Assembly: GCA_002337215.1 (NCBI GenBank)
Contig: DDFO01000016.1
Coordinates: 1 to 9,619, forward strand
Source of the DNA: Phycisphaerales bacterium UBA1926
Lineage (GTDB): Bacteria > Planctomycetota > Phycisphaerae > Phycisphaerales > UBA1924
Direction: 5' to 3'
Length of the DNA: 9,619 nt
In this document: positions 1 through 5,754 of the stretch, one piece after another
How the letters are laid out: every line of letters starts with the position of its first letter
Numbering within the stretch: position 1 is the stretch's first letter
The notes under the pieces: model-generated
Told to the model about the DNA's origin: nothing
What the model saw: the letters and a program-made list of their open reading frames with translations, nothing else
Database searches by the model: none
Position numbers and translations under genes: made by a program

Positions 1-154
1 GCCCTTCGGCGTGCTCGACCTCGCCGACGTCCAAGCCTTCGTCGTCGGCTTCACCAGCGGCGACCCGCTCGCCGACCTCGCGCCGCCCGCAGGCGTGCTC
101 GACCTCGCCGACCTGCAGGCCTTCGTCACCGCGTTCGTCGCCGGGTGCCCGTGA
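1..154 (+). CDS. GC-type dockerin domain protein, C-terminal fragment
   Basis: Partial gene cut by the left edge. The first complete codon begins at position 2 and the stop TGA is at 152-154, leaving 50 residues. The sequence shows two tandem repeats, G-V-L-D-L-A-D-V-Q-A-F and G-V-L-D-L-A-D-L-Q-A-F, separated by a D-P-L-A-D-L-A-P-P linker, and ends A-G-C-P. This is the signature of the so-called GC-type dockerin, a C-terminal module common on secreted proteins of Phycisphaerae; the aspartates fit an EF-hand-like calcium-binding loop in each repeat. By family knowledge such modules sit at the end of extracellular proteins and may serve attachment or sorting. The body of the protein, and so its job, lies outside the window. 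It is the only plus-strand gene here and converges on the M28 peptidase gene, with 19 bp between the stops. Confidence 0.85.
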   Translation, partial: PFGVLDLADVQAFVVGFTSGDPLADLAPPAGVLDLADLQAFVTAFVAGCP

Positions 155-179
155 GTAGAGCCACCACGCTGGCTCACTC
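153..179. terminator. Stem-loop across two convergent stop codons, possible bidirectional terminator
   Basis: GAGCCA at 158-163 pairs with TGGCTC at 170-175 around a 6-nt loop. After a single bulged A at 157 the stem continues, with GAGT at 153-156 pairing with ACTC at 176-179. That is 10 base pairs in all. It overlaps the dockerin stop (152-154) and the M28 stop (174-176, minus strand). There is no clear T-run on either side, so classical Rho-independent termination is uncertain. Confidence 0.4.
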
Positions 180-1289
180 CGCCTCGGCCGAAAGCACCGC
201 CTCCAATGCATCGACCACCCGCGCCATCCGCTCGTAGTCCAGCGTGCCCGGCCGATCCGCCGCGGTGTGGTAGTTCGGGTTGCGGAAGAACGAGGTGTCG
301 GTGAACATCACCGCCGGGTAACCCGCCTGCCAGAACGACCAGTGGTCGGAATACCCGATCCCCGGGATCCCGCTGGGCAACGCCGCGCCCTCGCAGGGGA
401 ACGGCTCCGACCCGCGCCACCGCCCGACGAGCCGGCGGACATGCCCCGCCGACGAGACGTTCCCCACGACCGCGACGAAATCACCCGTATCCGGATAGAA
501 CACACTCAGCGGGAACGGGTACGACTGGCTCCCCCGCGTGTCGTCGTAATACCCGAGCATCTCCAGGCTCACCATGAGCCGGATGTCTTCACCGAGGTCC
601 TCCGCCGCCATCGCGTGGGAATGGCTCCCCATGTCCCCGGTCATGAAGTGCGGCGGCTCCTCGTTCGCGAAGCACACGAACCGGATCGTGCACGCCGGGA
701 ACAACGAATCGGTCTGCGATCGTGCGTGGAACCGGGCCGCGAGTTCGAGCAGACACGCGACGCCCGACGCGTTGTCGTCGGCGCCCGGCGTGCCCTGGAA
801 TGTGTCATAGTGCGCACCGATCACGAGCACCTCGCCGCTGTCGAGCATCCCCGATGGAATCTCGGCGACCACGTTCTCGCAGGTCGTCCGCCCGTCGGCG
901 AGTTCGAAGACATCCCGCGTCGGCTCGAGCCCCGCGTCACGGAAGCGATCCTCGAGATACCGGGCCGACGCGGCGTACCCAAGCGGATTGAAAATGTTCC
1001 GTCGGGCGTGCGTGCCAGCAAGAAACTCGACATCGGCGCGCAGCCGATCGGCCGTCGCGGTCTGCGATCCCGTCATCGCCGGCAGCGGCCCGGTATGCGA
1101 ACGACCGGGCATCTCGATCAGCCAGAGCCATGCGACAACCAATACCAGCCCGATCGCGGCGAAAAGAACGCCAAGTCGCTTGAACGCCGCCTTCGATCCC
1201 ACCCGGAACCGCCGGGACGGCTCAGCGCTCCCGCCGCCGTCTTTCGGTTCCGCCTCGACGGTGGACCCGGTGTCCACTACCACACCCAC
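174..1289 (-). CDS. Membrane-anchored M28 family zinc aminopeptidase-like protein
   Basis: Predicted metallopeptidase of clan MH/M28, which removes amino acids or short peptides using two zinc ions; this one should act outside the cytoplasmic membrane. With a GTG start at 1289 it has 371 residues. A hydrophobic segment at about 39-58 is the anchor, and the catalytic domain follows from about 80 to the end. The expected metal ligands are visible: H160 and D162 in G-A-H-Y-D-T, an Asp in P-G-A-D-D-N-A-S-G (171-172), the Glu pair E210-E211 in N-E-E-P-P, E243 in S-L-E-M-L-G, and H341 in Y-H-T-A-A-D. The reading frame stays open far upstream inside the signal peptidase gene, but that part is low-quality shadow sequence. 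GTG at 1289 is preferred because GGGAAG (1295-1300) precedes it at suitable spacing; GTG at 1283 and 1277 are alternatives. The start overlaps the lepB end by about 13 bp, which suggests translational coupling. The substrate is unknown. Confidence 0.9.
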   Translation of the reverse strand: MGVVVDTGSTVEAEPKDGGGSAEPSRRFRVGSKAAFKRLGVLFAAIGLVLVVAWLWLIEMPGRSHTGPLPAMTGSQTATADRLRADVEFLAGTHARRNIFNPLGYAASARYLEDRFRDAGLEPTRDVFELADGRTTCENVVAEIPSGMLDSGEVLVIGAHYDTFQGTPGADDNASGVACLLELAARFHARSQTDSLFPACTIRFVCFANEEPPHFMTGDMGSHSHAMAAEDLGEDIRLMVSLEMLGYYDDTRGSQSYPFPLSVFYPDTGDFVAVVGNVSSAGHVRRLVGRWRGSEPFPCEGAALPSGIPGIGYSDHWSFWQAGYPAVMFTDTSFFRNPNYHTAADRPGTLDYERMARVVDALEAVLSAEAE

Positions 1290-2959
1290 CGCATCTTCCC
1301 GAAATCGAACATCGGGATCAGCCCCCGGTAGTACGGGCTCGGCAGATACACCACGAACGCCCGACCGATGATCAGGTCGCGGTGGACGAGCCCGAAACTC
1401 GGCTCGCCGTCGTGGATCGACTCGGTGATCCAGGCGTACTCGACATCCCAGAACCGCGAATCCTCGCTGTTGGCACTGTTGTCGCCGCAGAGCATGAAGT
1501 GGTCTTCGCTCAGGTCCGCCGGGAAGGCCGGGTGGCCGCCCCGCGTCGCCCGTCGTGTGACCTGGTAGTGCAGGTCGCGGTCGAGCCCGACGCGGTGCAG
1601 CGTGAAGGGCCCGCCCGAGAAGCGCCACCGCGGCGCCGGCTTCCTGAAGATCCGTGAGTCCGACAGCGCGCTCGACGACAGCGAAGGGTTCTGGTCGAGC
1701 AGCGCACCCAGCTCCCGACCCGTCGCCGCGCGCACGCGCTCCGCAGGAGTCAGTTCGTACGCCCCATCGTCCGTCCCGCCGCACACGGGCTCGCCGCCGA
1801 CGAACAGCCAGAGCGCCTGATCCACATGCCAGAACTCGATGTCGGTGATCTCGCCCGGGTCGAGTTCGACCGCGTCCTCAGACGTATCGACCGCCCGCCA
1901 CGCCGGGTCGGGCTCGGCCGACGTCGGCGCCGTCCGCATCTCGAGCCGGGCGCTACCGCCCCCGACCACGGCCCTGAACTCGAACCCCCGCGCCGTCAGC
2001 ACGCCCTCGACCGACACCCCGTCCGATTCGGGCTCGATCCCGAACCGCATCGAGACGTCCGAGACCGGGAAGACCAGCTTCGACCGGGTCTCGTCGCGGT
2101 CCCACCGCTGCGCGAAGTTCCGCGATTGGTTGTACGGCGTGTAGTCGTCGATCGGGTGCACGTCGGTGTCCCACGACAGCACTGTCGAGCCCGAGCCCTC
2201 GTAGCGGTATGTTTCCGAATCGCCCAGGCCCGACCAGCCCGCGCCGCTCGCGTCCCAGGGCGAGCGGAACCGCTCGCTGGGCGCGAGGTTCTGCTGCGTC
2301 GAAGGGTCCGGCGTGTAGATGCTGTCGAAAACCGTCTGCCACACGGCCCGCTGCACCCGCTCGGGCTTGCGCGCCGACTTCCAGACACCCTCTTCCCACG
2401 ACGCGACGCCGACGCTGCTCGGGTGGTTCCCCGCTTCGGCGTAGAACACGTCACCATCCACGAGCGCGATCCGCTCGCCGGGAAGCCCGATGAGTCGCTT
2501 GATGTAGTTCTGCGGCTCCACGTGCGGCGCCTTGAACACCGTCACATCCCACCGCGCGGGCTCGTAGACACCCCGCAGATACTTGAGCACAAAGAGCCGA
2601 TCCCCCGCGCGGAGTTTCTCGCTCGCACGCTCCACGGGCGCACCGGTCATCGGATCGTTGAGCGAGATCGCCCCGAGTGACCCGCCCTGGATCGGCAGGG
2701 GCTCACCCACGCCCGAGTGGGATCGGTCCCAGGGACCGACCGTCCACTCCGCGCCCGTATCGGGATCGCGGACGAGCATGTGCTTGCCGAGCAGCGTGGG
2801 CGCCATCGACCCCGTGGGGATCAGGAAGCCCTCGACCACGAAGCCGCGGAAGACGAACGCCATCGTGAACGAGATCACGACCGCCGTCAGCGTCTCTTTG
2901 ATGTTGAACCCGCCGCCGGCGTGGGTGCTCGCCCGGCCGCCGGCTGTCTGACTGCTCAT
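1277..2959 (-). CDS. lepB: Signal peptidase I with a large insert
   Basis: Signal peptidase I (S26A) removes signal peptides from exported proteins on the outer face of the cytoplasmic membrane. The protein has 560 residues. There is one clear membrane segment at about 24-42, then the catalytic serine S51 in F-L-I-P-T-G-S-M-A-P-T-L. The general-base lysine is K154 in N-Y-I-K-R-L-I-G-L-P-G-E. Box E, G-D-N-S-A-N-S-E-D-S-R, is at 492-502 near the end, so the Ser-Lys dyad and all conserved boxes are intact. What is odd is the distance between the lysine box and box E: about 330 residues, against a few dozen in compact enzymes such as SipS. The extra part (about 170-470) looks folded and beta-rich rather than disordered. 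The ATG overlaps the ricT stop by 4 bp (ATGA, 2956-2959), so the genes are probably coupled. I recall large inserts in other planctomycete homologues, but the role is not known to me. Confidence 0.95.
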   Translation of the reverse strand: MSSQTAGGRASTHAGGGFNIKETLTAVVISFTMAFVFRGFVVEGFLIPTGSMAPTLLGKHMLVRDPDTGAEWTVGPWDRSHSGVGEPLPIQGGSLGAISLNDPMTGAPVERASEKLRAGDRLFVLKYLRGVYEPARWDVTVFKAPHVEPQNYIKRLIGLPGERIALVDGDVFYAEAGNHPSSVGVASWEEGVWKSARKPERVQRAVWQTVFDSIYTPDPSTQQNLAPSERFRSPWDASGAGWSGLGDSETYRYEGSGSTVLSWDTDVHPIDDYTPYNQSRNFAQRWDRDETRSKLVFPVSDVSMRFGIEPESDGVSVEGVLTARGFEFRAVVGGGSARLEMRTAPTSAEPDPAWRAVDTSEDAVELDPGEITDIEFWHVDQALWLFVGGEPVCGGTDDGAYELTPAERVRAATGRELGALLDQNPSLSSSALSDSRIFRKPAPRWRFSGGPFTLHRVGLDRDLHYQVTRRATRGGHPAFPADLSEDHFMLCGDNSANSEDSRFWDVEYAWITESIHDGEPSFGLVHRDLIIGRAFVVYLPSPYYRGLIPMFDFGKMRWVW

Positions 2960-4602
2960 GCATCGCCCCCACTGCCCGAATCTCCGCCGCCGCCGCTCTC
3001 AGCAGGGCCGCCCGAGCCGCCGTCGTCTCCCGGCTTGCGCCGCCGACGCCGACGCCGACGCTTCTTCTTCGCGGGCGATGAGCCGTCGCCCGCGTTCGCC
3101 TCGTTGCCGCTCGCCGAACTTTCGGGCCCCATGGTCTGACCGGTGTTCTGACCCGTGTTCTGACCCGTGTTCTGGCCGCCGTCCGGGGTCTGCGCACCAT
3201 CGGAGCCGCCGCCCTGAGCGGGCGCACCCTCGGCACCCTCACCCGAACGCTTCCGACGCCGGCGACGCCGACGCTTCTTCTTGATCGGCTCGCCAGTCTC
3301 GGGGTCGATCGCCGGCGCCGCGCCCGCGTTCCCGCCGCCAGTCGCACCGCCAGTTCCAGATGGACCACCCACGGCCGAGCCGGAATCTCCAGGCCCAGAT
3401 CCGCCAGACCCGGATCTGGCAGGCCCGGATCTGGCAGGCCCGGCGTTCGCCGATTCCTTGCGCCGTCTGGACGTGTCCGAGCCCCGGCCCCGACCATCCC
3501 GCGGCGGACGTTCCCGCGCGGATCGATCGCCGCCCGCTCTCGGCTCGCTCGCCTTTGCCCGGGCCGGGCCCGACGACGCGGGCCGCTCGCCTACCTTGCC
3601 GATCTCTTCCACCGGGTACGCCTGATCGTCGCGACCGTCATCGAACCGCACCAAGACGAGTTGGGTCAGGATCTGCGTCTGGATCACCGTCCCGTCCCCG
3701 TCCGGCGTGCCCACGCGTGCTTTCCGCTTGGGAAGCCGCTTCGCGAGATCGTTGTACGTCTCGTCCTCGTACCGCAGGCAGCACATCAGCCGGCCGCAGC
3801 GCCCGGAGATCTTCACGGGGTCGAGCGTCGCCTTCTGCACCTTCGCGCTCTTCATGCTGATCGGCTTGAGCACCTTGAGGAAGTTCTTGCAGCAGCAATA
3901 CTGCCCGCACTTTTCGTAGTCCGCCGTCAGCCTCGCCTCGTCACGCGCGCCCACCTGCCGCAGATCCACGCGCGACCCGTGCGCCGCGCTCAGCTCGCGC
4001 ACAAGATCCCGGAAGTCGATCCGATCATCGCTGGTGTAGTAGAACGTCAGACGCTCGCCGCCCAGGATCGGCTCCGCCTCCACGATCTTCATCGCGAGCC
4101 CCAGCGATTCGGCGATCGCCCGCGCCGACATCTTCATCTCGTGGCTCGACTGCTCGAGCCGCGCCTGCGTGTCCATGTCCTCTTTCGTCGCGATCCGCAG
4201 CACCCTGCCGTCCGTCGAGAACGGATACTGACGCCCCCCGGAGTTCTCGATGTACTCGAGCATCTCCTTGCGCGACACGCTCGACCCGCACCCCGAGTTG
4301 GGGCACGTCGAGGTCAGCATCTCGCCGATCTCCGAACCCCGGTGGGTACGCACGACCAGCTTCGATCCGCAGCCGGGCGTCATGTCGCCGTCGTAGGGGA
4401 ACTCGCCGATCATCTTCATCCGCCCGTAGCGGACGACCAGCGTGCTCGGCTTCTTCTTCGCGTCGAGGATCGCGAGCTCTTCGGTCGAAAGATCGACCAG
4501 CGAGACCGTGTCGTGCCCCTTGCAGCGCAGCGATTCCACAAGCCGCTCGCGCTCGAGCTCGGCAACATCCGCCTCAAACTGGGGCAACGGGACGATGGGC
4601 AC
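2956..4602 (-). CDS. ricT: PSP1-domain RicT-like protein with polybasic low-complexity tail
   Basis: Homologue of RicT (YaaT), a cytoplasmic protein that in Bacillus subtilis forms a complex with RicA and RicF, binds iron-sulfur clusters and steers RNase Y-dependent mRNA maturation. The PSP1 core covers about residues 50-340. Cysteines sit at C232, C236-C238 (C-G-Q-Y-C-C-C-K-N-F), C269 and C274-C275 (C-G-R-L-M-C-C-L-R-Y-E), matching the cysteine-rich RicT core; further cysteines are at C78, C100 and C105. The protein has 548 residues, about twice the Bacillus length. The rest (about 345-548) is a Gly/Ser/Pro/Arg-rich tail with two polybasic blocks: K3-R7-K-R at 441-452 and K3-R8-K at 512-523. 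These could bind RNA, DNA or acidic lipid, which is inference. The start is GTG at 4602, directly after the upstream TGA (TGAGTG, 0 bp gap). RicA and RicF are not in the window, so an RNase Y role is assumed from homology only. Confidence 0.9.
   Translation of the reverse strand: MPIVPLPQFEADVAELERERLVESLRCKGHDTVSLVDLSTEELAILDAKKKPSTLVVRYGRMKMIGEFPYDGDMTPGCGSKLVVRTHRGSEIGEMLTSTCPNSGCGSSVSRKEMLEYIENSGGRQYPFSTDGRVLRIATKEDMDTQARLEQSSHEMKMSARAIAESLGLAMKIVEAEPILGGERLTFYYTSDDRIDFRDLVRELSAAHGSRVDLRQVGARDEARLTADYEKCGQYCCCKNFLKVLKPISMKSAKVQKATLDPVKISGRCGRLMCCLRYEDETYNDLAKRLPKRKARVGTPDGDGTVIQTQILTQLVLVRFDDGRDDQAYPVEEIGKVGERPASSGPARAKASEPRAGGDRSARERPPRDGRGRGSDTSRRRKESANAGPARSGPARSGSGGSGPGDSGSAVGGPSGTGGATGGGNAGAAPAIDPETGEPIKKKRRRRRRRKRSGEGAEGAPAQGGGSDGAQTPDGGQNTGQNTGQNTGQTMGPESSASGNEANAGDGSSPAKKKRRRRRRRRKPGDDGGSGGPAESGGGGDSGSGGDA
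3037..3282 (-). repeat. Two copies of the Lys/Arg-block coding sequence in the ricT tail
   Basis: The stretches 3037-3069 and 3248-3282 are near duplicates, each ending (plus strand) in GACGCCGACGCTTCTTCTT. They encode the two K3-Rn blocks of the RicT tail, and the similarity at DNA level suggests an internal duplication. Confidence 0.6.
3143..3178 (-). repeat. 12-bp tandem repeat coding Q-N-T-G units
   Basis: Three consecutive 12-bp units of the form GTGTTCTGACCC (the last diverged at its end) encode the run of G-Q-N-T repeats in the RicT tail, between its two polybasic blocks. Because the unit is a multiple of three, copy-number change would not break the frame. Confidence 0.75.
3409..3438 (-). 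repeat. 15-bp perfect tandem duplication coding G-P-A-R-S
   Basis: CCCGGATCTGGCAGG occurs twice head to tail (3409-3423 and 3424-3438), encoding two copies of a P-A-R-S-G pentapeptide in the RicT tail. A partial third unit follows, and a diverged copy lies just before at about 3394-3408. Confidence 0.75.
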
Positions 4603-4962
4603 TCAGGGTCGCCTGCCGCTGGGCGCGGCCCCGAGGTACGCCGCACGCGCCGTCGTAAACAACTCGCGAAGATCCTGTCGCGCCGACTGCTGCACGAACT
4701 GCCCGTTCTGAACGCGGTAGACCATCAGCGTCTCGCTCCGTCCATCGACAAGGAACAGGAGTTCTTCGACACCGCCGTTCGTTGTCATCGCGACATAGTC
4801 GCCCGATGCACCGATCATGTCGGCTCGCGCGTCCGTGTCCCAAGGCATCGTGCCGAGCCCGCCGGCGCGGAGCAGGATCGCCGCCGCGAGCAGCGCCGCG
4901 GTCGCCGCCAGCACGCCTCGCGTGGTGAGCCCGCTGTGGTTTCTGGAAGAGATCTTGTTCAT
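4603..4962 (-). CDS. Small membrane-anchored protein, likely paralogue of its upstream neighbour
   Basis: I do not recognise a named family with certainty. The protein has 119 residues with an N-terminal hydrophobic segment at about 15-35, so it is probably membrane-anchored or secreted. The region from about 54 to 105 reads like beta strands, with the core L-L-F-L-V-D-G-R-S-E-T-L-M-V-Y-R-V followed by an R-x-D-L-R motif. The upstream gene product carries a matching pattern (W-V-I-D-S-A-N-Q-E-M-V-V-L then Y-R-D-L), so the two look like diverged tandem paralogues. I recall similar short proteins with a V-D-x-R-S-x-x-L-x-V-Y-R core next to other planctomycete genes, without known function. The ATG at 4962 overlaps the upstream stop (ATGA) and has a strong ribosome binding site, GGGGAGG at 4971-4977. 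The stop abuts the GTG of ricT directly. Confidence 0.8.
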   Translation of the reverse strand: MNKISSRNHSGLTTRGVLAATAALLAAAILLRAGGLGTMPWDTDARADMIGASGDYVAMTTNGGVEELLFLVDGRSETLMVYRVQNGQFVQQSARQDLRELFTTARAAYLGAAPSGRRP

Positions 4963-5294
4963 CGGTTCGACCTCCCCTGCGCGTCGTCGTCGAGGTCACG
5001 GTACCCGATGCCCTTGATCAGGTTCCGTCCGTCCTCCCACTGGAGCACGACCATCTCCTGGTTCGCCGAGTCAATGACCCAGACCGCGTTCGCGTTGCCG
5101 GTCTGCACGCGACCGCCCACGAGGGTGTACTGGCCGCGCGGCCGCGCCGTCGGGTCCGCCATCGCGGGCTGCGCCAGCGCGACGGGGCCGAACTCCACGA
5201 ATGCGAGCACACCGACCAACACCACGTTCACAATCACGAGGGGAAACACGCGCCGCTTCGTCGCGGGGCGTGACGGTTCCTGATCCTGGTCCAT
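4959..5294 (-). CDS. Small membrane-anchored protein, first gene of the ricT-lepB operon
   Basis: Unrecognised protein of 111 residues. An N-terminal cytoplasmic stretch rich in charged residues (1-15) precedes a membrane segment at about 17-35. After a Pro/Ala linker comes a beta-looking stretch, G-Q-Y-T-L-V-G-G-R-V then V-W-V-I-D-S-A-N-Q-E-M-V-V-L-Q-W-E-D-G-R, ending in an acidic D-L-D-D-D tail. It shares this layout and core with the downstream 119-residue protein. A GTG farther up (5369) would add 25 residues, but ATG 5294 is chosen because AAAGGA (5301-5306) lies 6 nt before it and a strong hairpin occupies the region upstream. It is the first of five overlapping or abutting genes (this, its paralogue, ricT, lepB, M28 peptidase), so it may share in envelope function. 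No function can be assigned. Confidence 0.8.
   Translation of the reverse strand: MDQDQEPSRPATKRRVFPLVIVNVVLVGVLAFVEFGPVALAQPAMADPTARPRGQYTLVGGRVQTGNANAVWVIDSANQEMVVLQWEDGRNLIKGIGYRDLDDDAQGRSNR
4971..4977 (-). promoter_or_regulatory. Ribosome binding site of the 119-residue protein gene
   Basis: The minus strand reads GGGGAGG, 8 nt before the ATG at 4962. This near-ideal Shine-Dalgarno lies inside the end of the upstream coding region and supports that start. Confidence 0.75.
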
Positions 5295-5300
5295 GCCGAG

Positions 5301-5310
5301 TCCTTTCTCC
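5301..5310 (-). promoter_or_regulatory. Ribosome binding site choosing the 5294 start
   Basis: The minus strand reads GGAGAAAGGA, with AAAGGA ending 6 nt before the ATG at 5294. The alternative GTG at 5369 has nothing comparable. Confidence 0.7.
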
Positions 5311-5344
5311 GGGGCGCCTCCCGCGGCCTTCGCCGCCGCGCCCC
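5311..5344 (-). promoter_or_regulatory. Strong nested GC hairpin immediately before a ribosome binding site
   Basis: GGGGCGC (5311-5317) pairs perfectly with GCGCCCC (5338-5344). Inside the loop, GCGGC (5323-5327) pairs with GCCGC (5332-5336) around a 4-nt loop. The base of the stem touches the GGAGAAAGGA ribosome binding site of the 111-residue protein gene. It could end transcription from the upstream pair of genes, protect the 5' end of the operon mRNA, or modulate ribosome access. There is no T-run, so terminator function is doubtful. Confidence 0.5.
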
Positions 5345-5466
5345 GACACTCAACGCAACCGATTCGCACGCGAACGGTCGCGGCTCAATCCGCGAACCCA
5401 CCGGCCGGCCGCCACGGCTCGAAAGAAGCCTGGGCATCCACGACCGACAGGCACGTCAAACGATCA

Positions 5467-5745
5467 TCAATCCTGGTGCCCGCGCTTCGATTTGAGGAAC
5501 GACGCGGAGACCAGGAGCGAGAGCAAAAGCAGCGTGATGAACCCCGACATCCACGTCTTGCCCTTGATCCCGTCCTCGTTCTCAGGGGGGAGCAACTGCT
5601 GGGCCTGCGCAAGCGCCGGGCCCGCCGAGACCAGCAGCGCGGCCGCGCCGACATAGACGCGGGCCGACGCGTTCAGCAGCACCGATGACAGGCGCCGACT
5701 CGCGGGTGCCCTGTTCTCCGTGAGGCTCTTCATGGGGTTCTTCAT
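5467..5745 (-). CDS. Small exported protein with C-terminal membrane segment
   Basis: Unrecognised protein of 92 residues. The N-terminus looks like a signal peptide: basic residues, the hydrophobic core V-Y-V-G-A-A-A-L-L-V-S-A-G, then a plausible cleavage site A-L-A before Q-A-Q at about residue 47. The n-region is long. The remaining 45 residues hold a short polar stretch with L-P-P-E-N-E-D-G-I-K-G-K, then a membrane helix at about 67-83 and a basic cytoplasmic end (S-K-R-G-H-Q-D). The mature form would be a tiny single-pass membrane protein. ATG 5745 lies 9 bp after the stop of the HYExAFE gene, so the two are probably co-transcribed. ATG 5733 is an alternative start; neither has a strong ribosome binding site. 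It could be a small scaffold or an accessory subunit, but nothing identifies a partner. Confidence 0.7.
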   Translation of the reverse strand: MKNPMKSLTENRAPASRRLSSVLLNASARVYVGAAALLVSAGPALAQAQQLLPPENEDGIKGKTWMSGFITLLLLSLLVSASFLKSKRGHQD

Positions 5746-5754
5746 GCCACGATG

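Larger units (their letters stand above)
5295..5466. other. 172-bp intergenic region before the ricT-lepB operon
   Basis: It contains the nested hairpin and ribosome binding site listed separately. Given the operon that starts at 5294, a promoter is expected here, but I find no convincing -35/-10 pair. The minus-strand hexamer TTGACG (5454-5459) has no acceptable -10 at 16-18 bp. Confidence 0.5.

Noticed and set aside
1290..1784. Upstream extension of the M28 reading frame inside lepB
   Set aside because: It is Arg/Gly/Pro-rich out-of-frame sequence over the well-supported signal peptidase end; the M28 family does not need it, and a GTG with a ribosome binding site exists at 1289.
1826..2680. 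Plus-strand open frame of 284 codons inside lepB
   Set aside because: Antisense shadow of a gene with intact catalytic boxes; its product is Arg/Val/Pro-rich without any domain.
3143..3438. Tandem repeats considered as a CRISPR-like array
   Set aside because: The units are 12-15 bp, directly adjacent without spacers, in frame, and lie within the coding sequence of the RicT tail.
3661..5283. Long plus-strand open frame of 540 codons
   Set aside because: Antisense over ricT and the two small genes, with Arg/His/Leu-rich composition and no motif. The minus-strand genes have conserved residues and tight junctions.
5295..5369. Longer version of the 111-residue protein starting at GTG 5369
   Set aside because: No ribosome binding site, and it would translate through the nested hairpin. 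ATG 5294 has a good AAAGGA site at 6 nt.
5363..5374. 12-bp palindrome TTCGC-AC-GCGAA
   Set aside because: It shares the AC centre with the larger palindrome at 6449-6470, but its arms are only 5 bp, which is common by chance in GC-rich DNA. Not counted as a second operator.
5454..5459. TTGACG hexamer on the minus strand as a -35 box
   Set aside because: No acceptable -10 sequence at 16-18 bp spacing.
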